From Aminithiophilus ramosus (GTDB lineage Bacteria; Synergistota; Synergistia; Synergistales; Aminithiophilaceae), in NCBI RefSeq assembly GCF_018069705.1, contig NZ_CP072943.1, positions 2,357,453-2,421,452 of the forward strand: DNA of 64,000 nucleotides. Reading direction: 5' to 3'. Shown here one piece after another: positions 8,629-18,324 of the stretch. How positions within the stretch are numbered: the stretch's first letter is position 1; every line of letters starts with the position of its first letter. A program made the translations under genes and the position numbers. The notes under the pieces are model-generated. The model worked only from the letters and a program-made list of their open reading frames with translations, was not told where the DNA came from and searched no databases.

Positions 8629-8664
8629 GCGCCCCCATTTCCAAGGAGAAGAGAGGATGGGAAC

Positions 8665-10812
8665 ATGGACAGCGCCGTTCAGGAAGACCAACGGAAAAAA
8701 CCGGCCCTTTCCTTCGACGAATTTCCTCCCCCCACGTACGAGGGATGGAAGGCCGAGGCCGAGGCGGCTCTCAAGGGAGCCCCCTTCGAGAAACGCCTGC
8801 TGACGCCGACCTACGAGGAGATAACCCTGGAACCTCTCTATACGGCGGACCACATCAAGGGGCTGCCTCTGGAGGGAAGGCCGGGAGAGAGACCCTTTCT
8901 GCGCGGCACCCGTCCCTCGGGCTATCTGGCCGAGCCATGGGCCGTCGCCCAGGGCTGCGACGAGCCCCTTCCCGAAGAGGCCAACGCCGTCATCAGACGG
9001 GAGCTGGAGAAGGGCAGTTCCGTCCTTCACTTCTCCCTCGACGAGGCCACCCGACGGGGCGAGGATTGGGACGGGAAGAGGGGTCTTACGGGACTCTCCC
9101 TCTCCACCCTGGCCGATCTCGACGGGGCCTTCGACGGTCTGGACCTGACGTCGCGGCCGCTTCGCATCGACGGCGGTTTTTCCGTCGTCCCCCTTCTGGC
9201 CCTCATCGCCGCCCAGGCCCGGGCCCAGGGACGGCAAAAGGCGCTGAGCGACTACAGCGGCTCCGTCGGAGCCGATCCGCTGGGGACTCTGGCCCGGGAC
9301 GGCAGCCTGCCCTGTCCTCTCGACGAGCTCTACGACGAGATGGCCCTTTCCCTTCACTGGACGGCCGCCAGGGCGCCCAAGGTGAAGACGATCCTCATTG
9401 GCGGCGACGTCTACCACGACGGAGGCGCCTCGGCCACGGAGGAGATCGCCTGCGTCGCCGCGACGGCCATCGCCTACGTCCGGGCCATGGAGATCCGCGG
9501 ATTCTCTCTCGAATCCATCGCCTCGGCCATGACCGTATCCCTTTCCCTCGGCGCCAATTTCTTCATGGAGATCGCCAAGATCCGGGCCATGCGCCAGGTC
9601 TGGTCGCACATCATGGAGGCCTTCGGCGGCGACGAGAAGGCCTGCCGGATCGACCTGTCGGCCCGGACCTCCCGCTTCACCCAGACCGTCTACGATCCCT
9701 ACGTCAACATCCTCCGCGCCACCTCTCAGGCCTTTTCCGGCGTCGTCGGCGGCGTCGACGCCATGGAAGTGGCCCGCTTCGACGAGGCCATCCGCTCCGG
9801 CAGCGAGCAGTCGCGCCGCATCGCCCGCAACATCCAGATCATGCTCCAGAACGAATTCGATCTTCTCCAGCCCGTCGATCCCGGCGGCGGCTCCTGGTAC
9901 ATCGAGACTCTGACGGACCAGGTGGCCCGCAAAGCCTGGAAGGAGATGCAGGAGATCGAGGAGCGGGGCGGTCTTTTCCGTGCCCTCCAGGAGGGCGCGG
10001 TCCAGAAGAAGATCGGCGCCACCCTGAAGCAGCGGTGGAAGAAGCTGGCCAACAGGGCCGATCGGGCCGTGGGGACCAACATGTACGCCAACGTGACGGA
10101 AAAACCCCTGACCGAGGAACGGGACATGGCGGCCATCGCCGCCAGGCGCCGCGAGGCCGTCGAGGCCTTCAGGGCCGACATCGACGCGGAGCACTGCCGC
10201 AGAAGCCTCGAGGCCATCCCTCCCACGCCGGGTGAGCCCCTGGCCTTCATGGAGACCCTGGCCGAGGCCTTTTTCGCCGGAGCGACCCTGGGCGAGGTGC
10301 GCAAGCGCCTCGACGACGGCTTCGAGGGAACCGTCGCCGTCGAGCCCCTGACCCCCCGGCGCTGGACGGAACCCTTCGAGGCGCTCCGCAGACGCACGGA
10401 GGAGGCCGCCGCCGAGGGACGGCCGATCCGCGTCTTCCTGGCCAACATGGGGCCCATACCCCAGCACAAGGCGCGGGCCGATTTCAGCACCGGATTCATG
10501 GAGGTGGCCCGTTTCGAAGTTCTGCGCAACGACGGCTTCGCCGATACGGAGGAGGCGGCCAGGGCCGCCGTCGAGTCGGGAGCGGACGTGACGATCATCT
10601 GCTCCACCGACGAGACCTATCCCGACATCGTCCCCCCTCTGGCCCGGGCCATCAAGGAGGCTCGGCCCGAGGCCATCGTCCTTCTCGCCGGAGCCCCGGC
10701 CCCGGAGCACAAGGAGGCCTACGTCGAGGCGGGCGTCGACGACTTCATCCACGTCCGGGCCGATTGCCTCAAGATTCTCACCGACATCCAGAAAGCGAGG
10801 GGGCTCCTCTGA
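8665..10812 (+). CDS. mutA: Methylmalonyl-CoA mutase, small (non-B12-binding) subunit
   Basis: A 715-residue subunit of the heterodimeric B12-dependent mutase that interconverts succinyl-CoA and methylmalonyl-CoA. It has the TIM-barrel and a degenerate cobalamin domain: where the large subunit carries DGHDRG, this protein has none of the DxHxxG cobalt-ligand motif (sequence around [11 protein letters not shown]), as known for small subunits. The frame is open upstream to TTG 8608, but that lies inside the terminator hairpin. ATG 8665, preceded by GGAGAAGAGAGG, is the true start. It overlaps mutB by one base (TGATG). In fermenters the enzyme feeds propionate formation; partner epimerase and decarboxylase genes are not in this window. 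Confidence 0.95.
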   Translation: MDSAVQEDQRKKPALSFDEFPPPTYEGWKAEAEAALKGAPFEKRLLTPTYEEITLEPLYTADHIKGLPLEGRPGERPFLRGTRPSGYLAEPWAVAQGCDEPLPEEANAVIRRELEKGSSVLHFSLDEATRRGEDWDGKRGLTGLSLSTLADLDGAFDGLDLTSRPLRIDGGFSVVPLLALIAAQARAQGRQKALSDYSGSVGADPLGTLARDGSLPCPLDELYDEMALSLHWTAARAPKVKTILIGGDVYHDGGASATEEIACVAATAIAYVRAMEIRGFSLESIASAMTVSLSLGANFFMEIAKIRAMRQVWSHIMEAFGGDEKACRIDLSARTSRFTQTVYDPYVNILRATSQAFSGVVGGVDAMEVARFDEAIRSGSEQSRRIARNIQIMLQNEFDLLQPVDPGGGSWYIETLTDQVARKAWKEMQEIEERGGLFRALQEGAVQKKIGATLKQRWKKLANRADRAVGTNMYANVTEKPLTEERDMAAIAARRREAVEAFRADIDAEHCRRSLEAIPPTPGEPLAFMETLAEAFFAGATLGEVRKRLDDGFEGTVAVEPLTPRRWTEPFEALRRRTEEAAAEGRPIRVFLANMGPIPQHKARADFSTGFMEVARFEVLRNDGFADTEEAARAAVESGADVTIICSTDETYPDIVPPLARAIKEARPEAIVLLAGAPAPEHKEAYVEAGVDDFIHVRADCLKILTDIQKARGLL

Positions 10813-13013
10813 TGCAGGCCAAACCCGATTTCAGCCGCATGGCCTTTTCGCCCTCCCCCAAGGCTCCCGATTCTCTCGAGGCCTGGCGGGCCCGGATCGA
10901 GAGGGAGACGGGGAAACCCTTCGACGCCCTCTTTCACAGAACGATGGAACAGATCGACGTGGCCCCCCTCTACACGGAATCGGACTACGAGGGGATGACC
11001 CATCTCCCCTACATGGCGGGGCTCCCCCCCTTCCTGCGGGGCCCCTACCCCACCATGTACGTCACCCGCCCCTGGACGGTCCGTCAGTACGCCGGATTCT
11101 CCACGGCCGAGGAGAGCAACGCCTTCTACCGTCGCAACCTGGCGGCGGGGCAGAAGGGACTCTCCATCGCCTTCGACCTGGCCACCCACAGGGGCTACGA
11201 CTCGGACCACCCCCGCGTCGTCGGCGACGTGGGCAAGGCCGGCGTCGCCGTCGACTCGATCCTCGACATGGAGATCCTCTTCTCCGGCATCCCCCTGGGA
11301 CAGATGTCGGTCTCGATGACGATGAACGGCGCCGTCCTTCCCGTCCTGGCCTTCTACATCGTCGCCGCCGAGGAACAGGGCGTCGACAAAGCGGTCCTCT
11401 CGGGGACGATCCAGAACGACATCCTCAAGGAGTTCATGGTCCGCAACACCTACATCTACCCCCCCGCGGCGTCGATGCGGATCATCGGCGACATCTTCGC
11501 CTACACGTCGCGGAACATGCCCAAGTTCAACAGCATCAGCATCTCGGGCTACCACATGCAGGAAGCGGGCGCCACGGCCGATATCGAGCTGGGCTACACG
11601 CTGGCCGACGGCCTGGAGTACATCCGCACGGGCCAGGCGGCGGGGCTGGCCATCGATGATTTCGCGCCGCGCCTGTCCTTCTTCTGGGCCATCGGGAAGA
11701 ACTACTTCATGGAAGTGGCCAAGATGCGGGCCGCCCGCATGCTCTGGGCCAAGATCGTCAAGCAGTTCAACCCCAGGAAGGCCAAGTCCATGGCCCTGAG
11801 GACCCATTCCCAGACTTCGGGATGGAGCCTGACCGCCCAGGACCCCTTCAACAACGTGGCCCGGACCTGCATCGAGGCCATGGCCGCCGCCCTGGGACAC
11901 ACCCAGTCGCTTCACACCAACGCCCTCGACGAGGCCATCGCCCTGCCGACGGACTTCTCGGCCCGGATCGCCCGCAACACCCAGCTCTACATCCAGGACG
12001 AGACGAGCGTCTGCAAGGTCATCGATCCCTGGGGCGGCTCTTACTACGTCGAGGCCCTCACCGACGCCCTCATCCGCAGTTCCTGGGCCCACATCCAGGA
12101 AGTGGAGGAGCTGGGCGGCATGTCGAAGGCCATCGACACGGGACTGCCCAAGATGCGCATCGAAGAGGCCTCGGCGCGCCGCCAGGCCCGCATCGACTCG
12201 GGAAGCGAGAAGATCCTGGGCCTCAACGCCTACCGCCTGGAAAAGGAGGACCCCCTGGAGATCCTCGAGGTGGACAACTCGGCCGTCCGTCAGGCCCAGA
12301 TCGACCGCCTGGCCAAGCTGCGGGTCAACCGGGACAACGACCGGGTCCGCCTCAGCCTGGAGGCCATCACCCGCTCCGTCGAGACGGGCGAGGGCAATCT
12401 GCTCGAACTGGCCGTCGAGGCCGCCCGCTCCAGGGCCAGCCTGGGCGAGATCTCCGACGCCGTCGAAAAGGTCTGCGGCCGCCACAAGGCCATCATCCGC
12501 TCCATATCGGGCGTCTACAGCAGCGAGTTCGCCGACGAGGAGATCATCGAAGAGGTGCGGCGGATGACGGACGACTTCGAGAAACGAGAAGGCCGCCGCC
12601 CCCGCATCATGGTGGCCAAGATGGGCCAGGACGGCCACGACAGAGGGGCCAAGGTGGTCGCCACGGCCTACGCCGATATGGGCTTCGACGTCGACGTCGG
12701 GCCCCTCTTCCAGACGCCCGAGGAGACGGCTCAGGACGCCGTCGACAACGACGTCCACATCGTCGGCATGAGCTCCCTCGCCGCCGGACACAAGACCCTC
12801 CTCCCCCAGCTCGTCGAAGAGCTCGAGAAGCGGGGCCGCGGCGACATCATGATCATCGTCGGCGGCGTCATTCCCGCCCAGGACTACGAATTTCTCCTCT
12901 CCCACGGCGCCTCGGCCATCTACGGCCCCGGAACGGTCATTCCGGCCGCAGCCAAGGAGATGCTCGAAATCCTGAGCGAAAGGCTCCGCCTGGCCGAAGA
13001 GGGAGAGGCCTGA
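10812..13013 (+). CDS. mutB: Methylmalonyl-CoA mutase, large (catalytic) subunit
   Basis: A 733-residue catalytic subunit with substrate barrel and C-terminal cobalamin-binding domain. The signature DGHDRG, in which His ligates cobalt from below, occurs about 120 residues before the end, followed by the strand-loop [10 protein letters not shown] typical of B12 domains. The N-terminal barrel carries the mutase strings [16 protein letters not shown] and [16 protein letters not shown]. The start ATG 10812 overlaps the mutA stop (TGATG). Translation in the same frame could begin further upstream, but that would lie inside mutA. Co-transcription with mutA and meaB under the B12 riboswitch is evident from spacing. 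Confidence 0.97.
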   Translation: MQAKPDFSRMAFSPSPKAPDSLEAWRARIERETGKPFDALFHRTMEQIDVAPLYTESDYEGMTHLPYMAGLPPFLRGPYPTMYVTRPWTVRQYAGFSTAEESNAFYRRNLAAGQKGLSIAFDLATHRGYDSDHPRVVGDVGKAGVAVDSILDMEILFSGIPLGQMSVSMTMNGAVLPVLAFYIVAAEEQGVDKAVLSGTIQNDILKEFMVRNTYIYPPAASMRIIGDIFAYTSRNMPKFNSISISGYHMQEAGATADIELGYTLADGLEYIRTGQAAGLAIDDFAPRLSFFWAIGKNYFMEVAKMRAARMLWAKIVKQFNPRKAKSMALRTHSQTSGWSLTAQDPFNNVARTCIEAMAAALGHTQSLHTNALDEAIALPTDFSARIARNTQLYIQDETSVCKVIDPWGGSYYVEALTDALIRSSWAHIQEVEELGGMSKAIDTGLPKMRIEEASARRQARIDSGSEKILGLNAYRLEKEDPLEILEVDNSAVRQAQIDRLAKLRVNRDNDRVRLSLEAITRSVETGEGNLLELAVEAARSRASLGEISDAVEKVCGRHKAIIRSISGVYSSEFADEEIIEEVRRMTDDFEKREGRRPRIMVAKMGQDGHDRGAKVVATAYADMGFDVDVGPLFQTPEETAQDAVDNDVHIVGMSSLAAGHKTLLPQLVEELEKRGRGDIMIIVGGVIPAQDYEFLLSHGASAIYGPGTVIPAAAKEMLEILSERLRLAEEGEA

Positions 13014-13014
13014 C

Positions 13015-14130
13015 ATGACGGGCGCCACCAGGCCCGAGTGGACGCCTGAAGGCGCCGGTAGCGAGTTCGCCTGTCGCGTCATGGCCGGCGTCGACGGCGA
13101 GGAGACGAGACGACGTCCCCTCGCCTCGGGACCCAAGAGACTGACCGTCGACGACTACGTCGCGGGAATCCTCGCCGGAGAGCGCATGATCCTTTCCCGG
13201 GCCATCACCCTCATCGAGAGCAACGCCCCGAAGCATTTCGACCAGGGGCAGGAGATCGTCCAGAAGATCCTCCCCCACGCGGGACGGTCCCTGCGGATCG
13301 GCATCACGGGCGTTCCCGGCGTGGGCAAGAGCACCACCATCGAAGCCCTGGGCTGCCACCTCTGCGACGAGGGGAAGAAGGTGGCCGTCCTGGCCGTCGA
13401 TCCCAGCAGCAGCCTCTCGCGGGGAAGCATCCTGGGCGACAAGACCCGGATGGAGCAACTCTCGCGCCGCCCCGAGGCCTTCATCCGCCCCTCCCCTTCC
13501 GGGGGAACTCTGGGCGGCGTCACCCGCAAGAGCCGGGAGACGCTCCTTCTCTGCGAGGCCGCCGGCTACGACGTCATCCTCGTCGAGACCGTCGGCGTCG
13601 GCCAGGGAGAGACGACGGTCCGCTCCATGGTGGACCACTTCCTTCTCCTCGTCCTCACCGGCGCCGGCGACGATCTTCAGGGCATCAAGAAGGGAATCCT
13701 CGAGCTGGCCGACTCGATCTGGGTCAACAAGGCCGACGGAGCCAACAGGCAGAGGGCTCTGGCCACGCGGGCCGACTACGACCAGATTCTCCACTACATC
13801 CGGCCCGCCACGCCGGGATGGTCGACGCGGGCCCAGGTCTGCTCGGCCCTCACCGGCGAGGGGATCGCCCAGATCTGGCAGACGGCGTCGGAATTCCGCC
13901 GCGTCGTCGCCGCATCGGGCCTTCTCGAAAAAAGACGCAGCCAGCAGACGCTGGCCTGGGTCCGATCCATGACGGAAGAACACCTCCGCAACCGCATCGC
14001 CCGAAACGGCGCCCTCGCCGAGGCCACGGAGCTTCTGGAACGGAAGGTCTCCTCGGGAGAACTCGCTCCGACTCTGGCGGCCAGGGAGATCATCGCCGTC
14101 ATGGAGAAAACGCTCTTTCTCTCCACGTAA
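13015..14130 (+). CDS. meaB: Methylmalonyl-CoA mutase-associated GTPase MeaB
   Basis: A 371-residue G3E-family GTPase that protects and loads the B12 mutase. The P-loop GVPGVGKS (residues 99-106), the VDPSSSLSRGSILGDKTRM segment (about 125-145), the ETVGVGQGE switch region and the WVNKADG base-specificity motif (NKxD) are all present in order. It starts one base after the mutB stop. The first about 40 residues are a poorly conserved, charged extension. A perfect hairpin follows the gene at 14144. The gene completes a chaperone-mutase operon whose dose is set by cobalamin. Confidence 0.95.
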   Translation: MTGATRPEWTPEGAGSEFACRVMAGVDGEETRRRPLASGPKRLTVDDYVAGILAGERMILSRAITLIESNAPKHFDQGQEIVQKILPHAGRSLRIGITGVPGVGKSTTIEALGCHLCDEGKKVAVLAVDPSSSLSRGSILGDKTRMEQLSRRPEAFIRPSPSGGTLGGVTRKSRETLLLCEAAGYDVILVETVGVGQGETTVRSMVDHFLLLVLTGAGDDLQGIKKGILELADSIWVNKADGANRQRALATRADYDQILHYIRPATPGWSTRAQVCSALTGEGIAQIWQTASEFRRVVAASGLLEKRRSQQTLAWVRSMTEEHLRNRIARNGALAEATELLERKVSSGELAPTLAAREIIAVMEKTLFLST

Positions 14131-14143
14131 AAGCCTCACACCG

Positions 14144-14194
14144 ACACCCGAGAGGGGAGAGATCGCCCCCGGCGGTCCCTCCCCTCTCGGGTGT
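14144..14194. terminator. Bidirectional hairpin between convergent meaB and the DUF364 gene
   Basis: A perfect 16-bp inverted repeat (14144-14159 with 14179-14194) and an 19-base loop lie between convergent genes. There is no T tract on either side, so termination is plausible but not canonical. Confidence 0.55.
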
Positions 14195-14288
14195 GTCGTG
14201 CCCGCCTCACCCCGACCAAAGAGCCCCTCCCGGAAGACAGCCCGAGGGACCTCGGCGGGGCCGCCTTTTCGTCTCCCTCCGGTTTCTT

Positions 14289-15095
14289 TTACGCCTTCTG
14301 CCCCTTCGTCATGTTGCAGAAACGAAGGCAACGGGAACGATGGAGCCGGGCAATGCTCAGTCCGGACTCGACGCCGCGACAGGTTGCCTCGATATCGACG
14401 ACGACACTCCCGGCGAGGACATCGACGCCGTAAAGATCCAGAAGGACAGGAGAGAGGGGAACCGTCGCCCCCAGAAGGATGCGGTACGCCTGGGACGACA
14501 TTCTCAGATAATGGGCCAGGGAACGGGTGAGCAGGGCCGTGCCGGTGATCGCCGCCACATCGCACGACGCCAGGGCTTCATCCCACTTTGCCGGATCGAG
14601 GCGATCGGGCACGTCCTTCAGCTCCAACAGATAAAGACGGCGTGCCTCCTGACGAAGCCGATCCGTAAAGGGGAAATCGCCCACGACGGCCACATCCCGC
14701 CCCCGGCCTCGATCGACGATCAGATCCAGCGCGTTCGGGCTCTCGTCTCCGACGGGAGGGGCCAAGGCGGCATTGAGAGCGGCAGAGGCCAGGCTTCGAT
14801 TCAAAAGCAGATCGTCGTAGAGCAGAGAGGCCACATCCCCGAGAGACCTTCCCTTCACCGATTCCACCCGAGAGAGCCCCTTCTGGGACGAACTTCCCAG
14901 CGTCGTCGCCAGAGCGGCCCGATCGCCCGATCTGACGACGATCTGTTTGGGACCCAGAATCACCTCGTCGACGGGATCGTCCGGGAAGGTCATGGAGGCG
15001 ATGAGGCGCTCGATAAGAAGGCGCTCCTCGCCGCTCAGAGCCCTCTCGGGCCTTTCGACGAAGGGCTTGGCGCCGTTGCACCGATTCTCTTCCAT
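14289..15095 (-). CDS. DUF364 family protein (putative heavy-metal-chelation domain)
   Basis: A 268-residue cytoplasmic protein with the DUF364 pattern: a GDFPFTDRLRQEA segment in the middle, a LYLLELKDVPDRL strand, DVAAITGTALL, and the closing ILLGATVPLSPVLLDLYGVD with a conserved VDxLAGS turn. Members are linked by structure to metal chelation and corrinoid or molybdopterin-type chemistry, but no activity is established to my knowledge. It converges on meaB and is divergent from the GntR gene at 15377, whose product may control it. Start ATG at 15095. I see no signal peptide or membrane helix. The family call is from pattern recognition and the role is unknown. Confidence 0.7.
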   Translation of the reverse strand: MEENRCNGAKPFVERPERALSGEERLLIERLIASMTFPDDPVDEVILGPKQIVVRSGDRAALATTLGSSSQKGLSRVESVKGRSLGDVASLLYDDLLLNRSLASAALNAALAPPVGDESPNALDLIVDRGRGRDVAVVGDFPFTDRLRQEARRLYLLELKDVPDRLDPAKWDEALASCDVAAITGTALLTRSLAHYLRMSSQAYRILLGATVPLSPVLLDLYGVDVLAGSVVVDIEATCRGVESGLSIARLHRSRCLRFCNMTKGQKA

Positions 15096-15376
15096 CGTCA
15101 GGACTCCTTTCCCCTGTCTAGGGCGGCAGGACGGTTCAAAAACGTTTTTTCAGAATCCCGTGCCGGCGGCAGAACCTGGAACCCTTACCGGGCTGCCGCG
15201 AAAAGAGAAGCCTGTCTGCAAGGTACGCGAGATCCATTCACAAAACCTTGCCGTCACGGGGTTGCGTTCCGAGATCAACCTTTTCTCGGGCAGCGCTGCC
15301 AGGGCAGGCAAAAGGCGGGACTTCCCCATTCTACACCCGCTTTTTTTCAGGCTTTCCCGACGAGGAGGCCCGGACA

Positions 15377-16099
15377 ATGGACAACCTCGGCAAAAGGCGT
15401 AGAATGGATGCATCCATCAGGGATGCATCCATTCTACGCAAGGAGTTGAACGACCTGTCCCTCAACGCCGAAGAGCGGGCCTACCGCTCCATCATCGAGC
15501 TGATCCTCTCCGGCCACTACCGACCGGGTGACTTTCTCCTCGAACTGGACCTGGCTCCCCGCCTCGACATGAGCCGCACCCCCGTGAGCCGCGCCCTGAG
15601 CCGTCTCGTCACCGAGGGATTCCTCAACCGCATGGCGAAAAAGGGCTGCTACATCCCCCTGCCGACGCCGGAGGACGCCGAGGAAGTCTTTTCCGCCCGG
15701 AAGGCCGTCGAGGGCCAGGCCGCCGCGCGCGCCGCAAGGCTGGCGACGAAAGAGGACATCGCGTTGCTGGAACGCATCGTCGCCGAGGACAACGAGGCCG
15801 TCCGCAGAAGGCAGAAGGAACGCTTCGCCCGCATCAACGAGGACTTCCACTTCGCCATCGCCCGGGCCAGCCACAACGCCTACCTGGAAAAGTGGATCCG
15901 CAACATCTTCTGGCGCGCCAACATCTACATCTTCTACTTCGACAGCTTCTACCGACAGAGGGAAAACGAGATTCCTCCCCAGAAGACACCCCTTCAGCAT
16001 GCCACCATCATCGAGGCCATCGCCTCCGGCGACGCCGAAGGAGCCGCTCGGGCCATGACGGACCACATCGACCACACGTACCAGGTTCTGGGGCGATAG
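15377..16099 (+). CDS. GntR-family transcriptional regulator (FCD subfamily)
   Basis: A 240-residue regulator: winged helix with LDMSRTPVSRALSRLVTEGF (about residues 61-80), then an FCD effector domain. The frame is open upstream to 15248, but ATG 15377 has GAGGAGG at 15361-15367 and removes an unstructured leader. Another candidate is ATG 15407. The first 20 codons contain an 18-bp perfect inverted repeat (15398-15438), so the N-terminal peptide contains the duplicated DAS-I string; operator and coding sequence coincide. It diverges from the DUF364 gene and ends at a strong terminator. Autoregulation and control of the DUF364 gene are inferred. Similar to the regulator at 6502. Confidence 0.85.
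   Translation: MDNLGKRRRMDASIRDASILRKELNDLSLNAEERAYRSIIELILSGHYRPGDFLLELDLAPRLDMSRTPVSRALSRLVTEGFLNRMAKKGCYIPLPTPEDAEEVFSARKAVEGQAAARAARLATKEDIALLERIVAEDNEAVRRRQKERFARINEDFHFAIARASHNAYLEKWIRNIFWRANIYIFYFDSFYRQRENEIPPQKTPLQHATIIEAIASGDAEGAARAMTDHIDHTYQVLGR
15398..15438. promoter_or_regulatory. 18-bp perfect inverted repeat at the 5' end of the GntR gene
   Basis: Arms 15398-15415 and 15421-15438 are perfectly complementary around a 5-base spacer, and each arm itself contains the palindrome GGATGCATCC. The outer half-site CCATTCTAC recurs upstream at 15326-15334. The arrangement suits dimer binding by the encoded regulator, or an RNA hairpin sequestering the start of translation. Confidence 0.55.
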
Positions 16100-16125
16100 G
16101 AAGCGATCAGGCAGAGGAAGATACG

Positions 16126-16173
16126 AAAAGGAGAGGCGACCCGGGAGCGCTCCCGAACCGCCTCTCCTTTTTT
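16126..16173 (+). terminator. Rho-independent terminator of the GntR gene
   Basis: GGAGAGGCG (16130-16138) pairs with CGCCTCTCC (16159-16167). An inner palindrome CGGGAGCGCTCCCG extends the stem-loop, and T6 (16168-16173) follows. It lies 27 bases after the stop codon. Confidence 0.85.
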
Positions 16174-16645
16174 CGCCGAGACGGCCGCGCCACCGGCAGA
16201 CCAACCTTGGCAAAACCCCTCGAGGAGGGGTTTGACCTTCCTGGGATTGCGGCCATCCCGGCCGCAGGCGGGACGGGGTCACCGTCCCGCCGAGGTTCCC
16301 GACTTGAACTCCCTCTTCGGCAACGGCGGCTTGCGGGAACCGTTCGCCCCTTGCGGGACGGAGCGGGCAGGGACGCCAGCAGGAGCGGGACGGGACTACC
16401 GGCCCTCCCGGTTCGTGCCCTGAAAGCCGCCGCTTCGACGACGAAGGCCGGGAGCGAGAACAACCTCGCCCCATCGGGCCGCGCTCCCGGAAGGGGCAAA
16501 GGCGTTCTGCCGTTGCGACGACTTCCCCGTCGCAAGCTCCCGGGTAGCTCCCGGACAGACGAAAAGACGTGCCCCGACGAAACCGGCCAGACCTCGCAGC
16601 AGCCCCTTTCGGGAACGGCCTCGATCTTCAGGAGGGACTCCGGGG

Positions 16646-16888
16646 TCAGTCCTTTTCCCCCTCCGATTCCGCCAGGGCACGCACCTGCTCCAGGGGAAGG
16701 TCGAGGACGTCGGCCACCTGGGCGGCGTCGAAGCCGCGGGAGAGCATCTTCCGGGCGCTCTCAAGCATCGCCTCGTTGCGGCCTTCCTGACGACCTTCCT
16801 GGCGGCCTTCCATACGACCCTCCTCGCGGCCTTCCAGGCGGCCTTCCTTCCTGATTTTCCTGATCTCGCGCTGCACGTAGGTCACCAT
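16646..16888 (-). other. Candidate internal translation product (RpnS-like C-terminal protein), copy 1
   Basis: In frame inside the nuclease gene, ATG 16888 (M-V-T-Y) is preceded at 8 bases by a full GAGGAGG (16903 to 16897 on the minus strand). The product would be 80 residues: repeat tract plus C-terminal helix. E. coli rpn genes make such intragenic C-terminal proteins, which act as antitoxins. Here the ribosome site could instead reflect Glu codons. Confidence 0.35.
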
Positions 16889-17626
16889 CTTCTCCGCCTC
16901 CTCTTCGCTCGCGATTTCTTCGGCCATTCCGCTCAGGTCCACTCCCTCACGCTTCGCCAGGATCGTCAGGTAGCCCGCGAAGTGGCGCGACAGGATCTCA
17001 CGCTCCTCCGGCGGAAGGAGCTTGCGGTACTCCAGCAGACGACGCACCGTCATGGACAGGTCCTCTTCCTTCGACGGGTTGGCCAGGTAGAGCAACCCTC
17101 CCAGCGCGTCCCGGAAGGCCAGGAGCTCCTCCGACGTCCGCTTGCCCAGGACCATGAGGTGGTAGCTGAAGTTGGGCACGAATCCCGCGAAGGCATCCCC
17201 GTTTTCGACCTTCTCGACGAAGGTCGACGCCACCGTCCATTTCTGCATTCCGTCGTAGAAGACCACGGGGATGACGGGCGGCAGCAGGTAGCTCTTCCTC
17301 CTCGATTTCGACCCCGCCTCTTCCACGCAGCGCTCCCAGATGCGCACCATGTAGGCCAGCAGGCGGAAGGGCATGAGGTGGTCCACGCTCGATTGGTGCT
17401 CGACGAGGATGTAGATGTAGGTCTCCTTCCCTCCGCGGCGGATCCGGTAGAGGACGTCCGATTCCCGCGCGACGAGTTCCTGGGAGATGAAGGAGACGTT
17501 CTCCAGTTCGATGTCCTCCAGGCCCACTCCCTCCAGCGTCCCGAAGCGGAGAAAGCGCCTCAGAAACTGGAAAAAGAGGGCTTTGTCGCTCAGAAAGTTG
17601 CGGAAGGCCCGGTCCTTGTCTCCCAT
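16646..17626 (-). CDS. Rpn-family recombination-promoting nuclease / putative transposase, copy 1
   Basis: A 326-residue protein of the Rpn (Transposase_31, PD-(D/E)XK) family: DNA endonucleases associated with recombination and, in E. coli, antiphage toxicity. The nuclease core is visible at about residues 45-75, with the Asp of ARESDVLYRI and the E-x-Q of ILVEHQSS. A start upstream to 17887 is possible in frame, but ATG 17626 has AAGGAGGGGC before it and homologs begin with a D-K-x-F-R motif. After the core comes a charged linker with six EGR(x) tetrapeptides encoded by a 12-bp repeat, then a helical C-terminal segment. Copy 2 is identical outside the repeat tract and one adjacent residue. 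An internal start at 16888 could make a separate C-terminal protein. Confidence 0.85.
   Translation of the reverse strand: MGDKDRAFRNFLSDKALFFQFLRRFLRFGTLEGVGLEDIELENVSFISQELVARESDVLYRIRRGGKETYIYILVEHQSSVDHLMPFRLLAYMVRIWERCVEEAGSKSRRKSYLLPPVIPVVFYDGMQKWTVASTFVEKVENGDAFAGFVPNFSYHLMVLGKRTSEELLAFRDALGGLLYLANPSKEEDLSMTVRRLLEYRKLLPPEEREILSRHFAGYLTILAKREGVDLSGMAEEIASEEEAEKMVTYVQREIRKIRKEGRLEGREEGRMEGRQEGRQEGRNEAMLESARKMLSRGFDAAQVADVLDLPLEQVRALAESEGEKD
16775..16846 (-). repeat. 12-bp coding repeat, 6 units (EGR-x)
   Basis: Six tandem 12-bp units encode EGRL, EGRE, EGRM, EGRQ, EGRQ and EGRN. The same tract in copy 2 has 13 units. The unit keeps frame, so expansion changes only linker length. Confidence 0.9.
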
Positions 17627-17997
17627 CAAAGCCCCTCCTTCTGTACCTGTACCGCGCGCGGCGCTCGCTTGTCTCAACCTCGGTCCCGGCGGAAGGGTTT
17701 GACCTTCCTGGGATTGCGGCCATCCCGGCCGCAGGCGGGACGGGACTACCGGCCCTCCCGGTTCGCGCCCTGAAAGCCGCCGCTTCGACGACGAAGGCCG
17801 GGAGCGAGAAAAGCCCCTCGCCCCATCGGGCCGCGCTCCCGGCAGGGGCAAAGGCGTTCTGCCGTTGCGACGATTTCCCCGTCGCAAGCTCCCGGGTAGC
17901 TCCCGGACAGACGAAAAGACGTGCCCCGACGAAACCGGCCAGACCTCGCAGCAGCCCCTTTCGGGAACGGCCTCGATCTTCAGGAGGGACTCCGGGG

Positions 17998-18324
17998 TCA
18001 GTCCTTTTCCCCCTCCGATTCCGCCAGGGCGCGCACCTGCTCCAGGGGAAGGTCGAGGACGTCGGCCACCTGGGCGGCGTCGAAGCCGCGGGAGAGCATC
18101 TTCCGGGCGCTCTCAAGCATCGCCTCGCGACGGCCTTCCTGACGACCTTCCATACGGCCTTCCTGACGGCCTTCCTGACGGCCTTCCTGACGGCCCTCCT
18201 GACGGCCCTCCTGGCGGCCTTCCATACGGCCCTCCTGACGGCCTTCCATACGACCCTCCTCGCGGCCTTCCAGGCGGCCTTCCTTCCTGATCTTCCTGAT
18301 CTCGCGCTGCACGTAGGTCACCAT
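17998..18324 (-). other. Candidate internal translation product (RpnS-like C-terminal protein), copy 2
   Basis: Same internal ATG and GAGGAGG spacing as in copy 1; the product would be 108 residues because of the longer repeat tract. Its oligomerising linker would therefore differ in length from the copy-1 product. Inference only. Confidence 0.35.

Noticed and set aside
8608-8664. Upstream TTG start for mutA (8608)
   Set aside because: It lies inside the riboswitch terminator hairpin; ATG 8665 has a good ribosome site and fits the family N-terminus.
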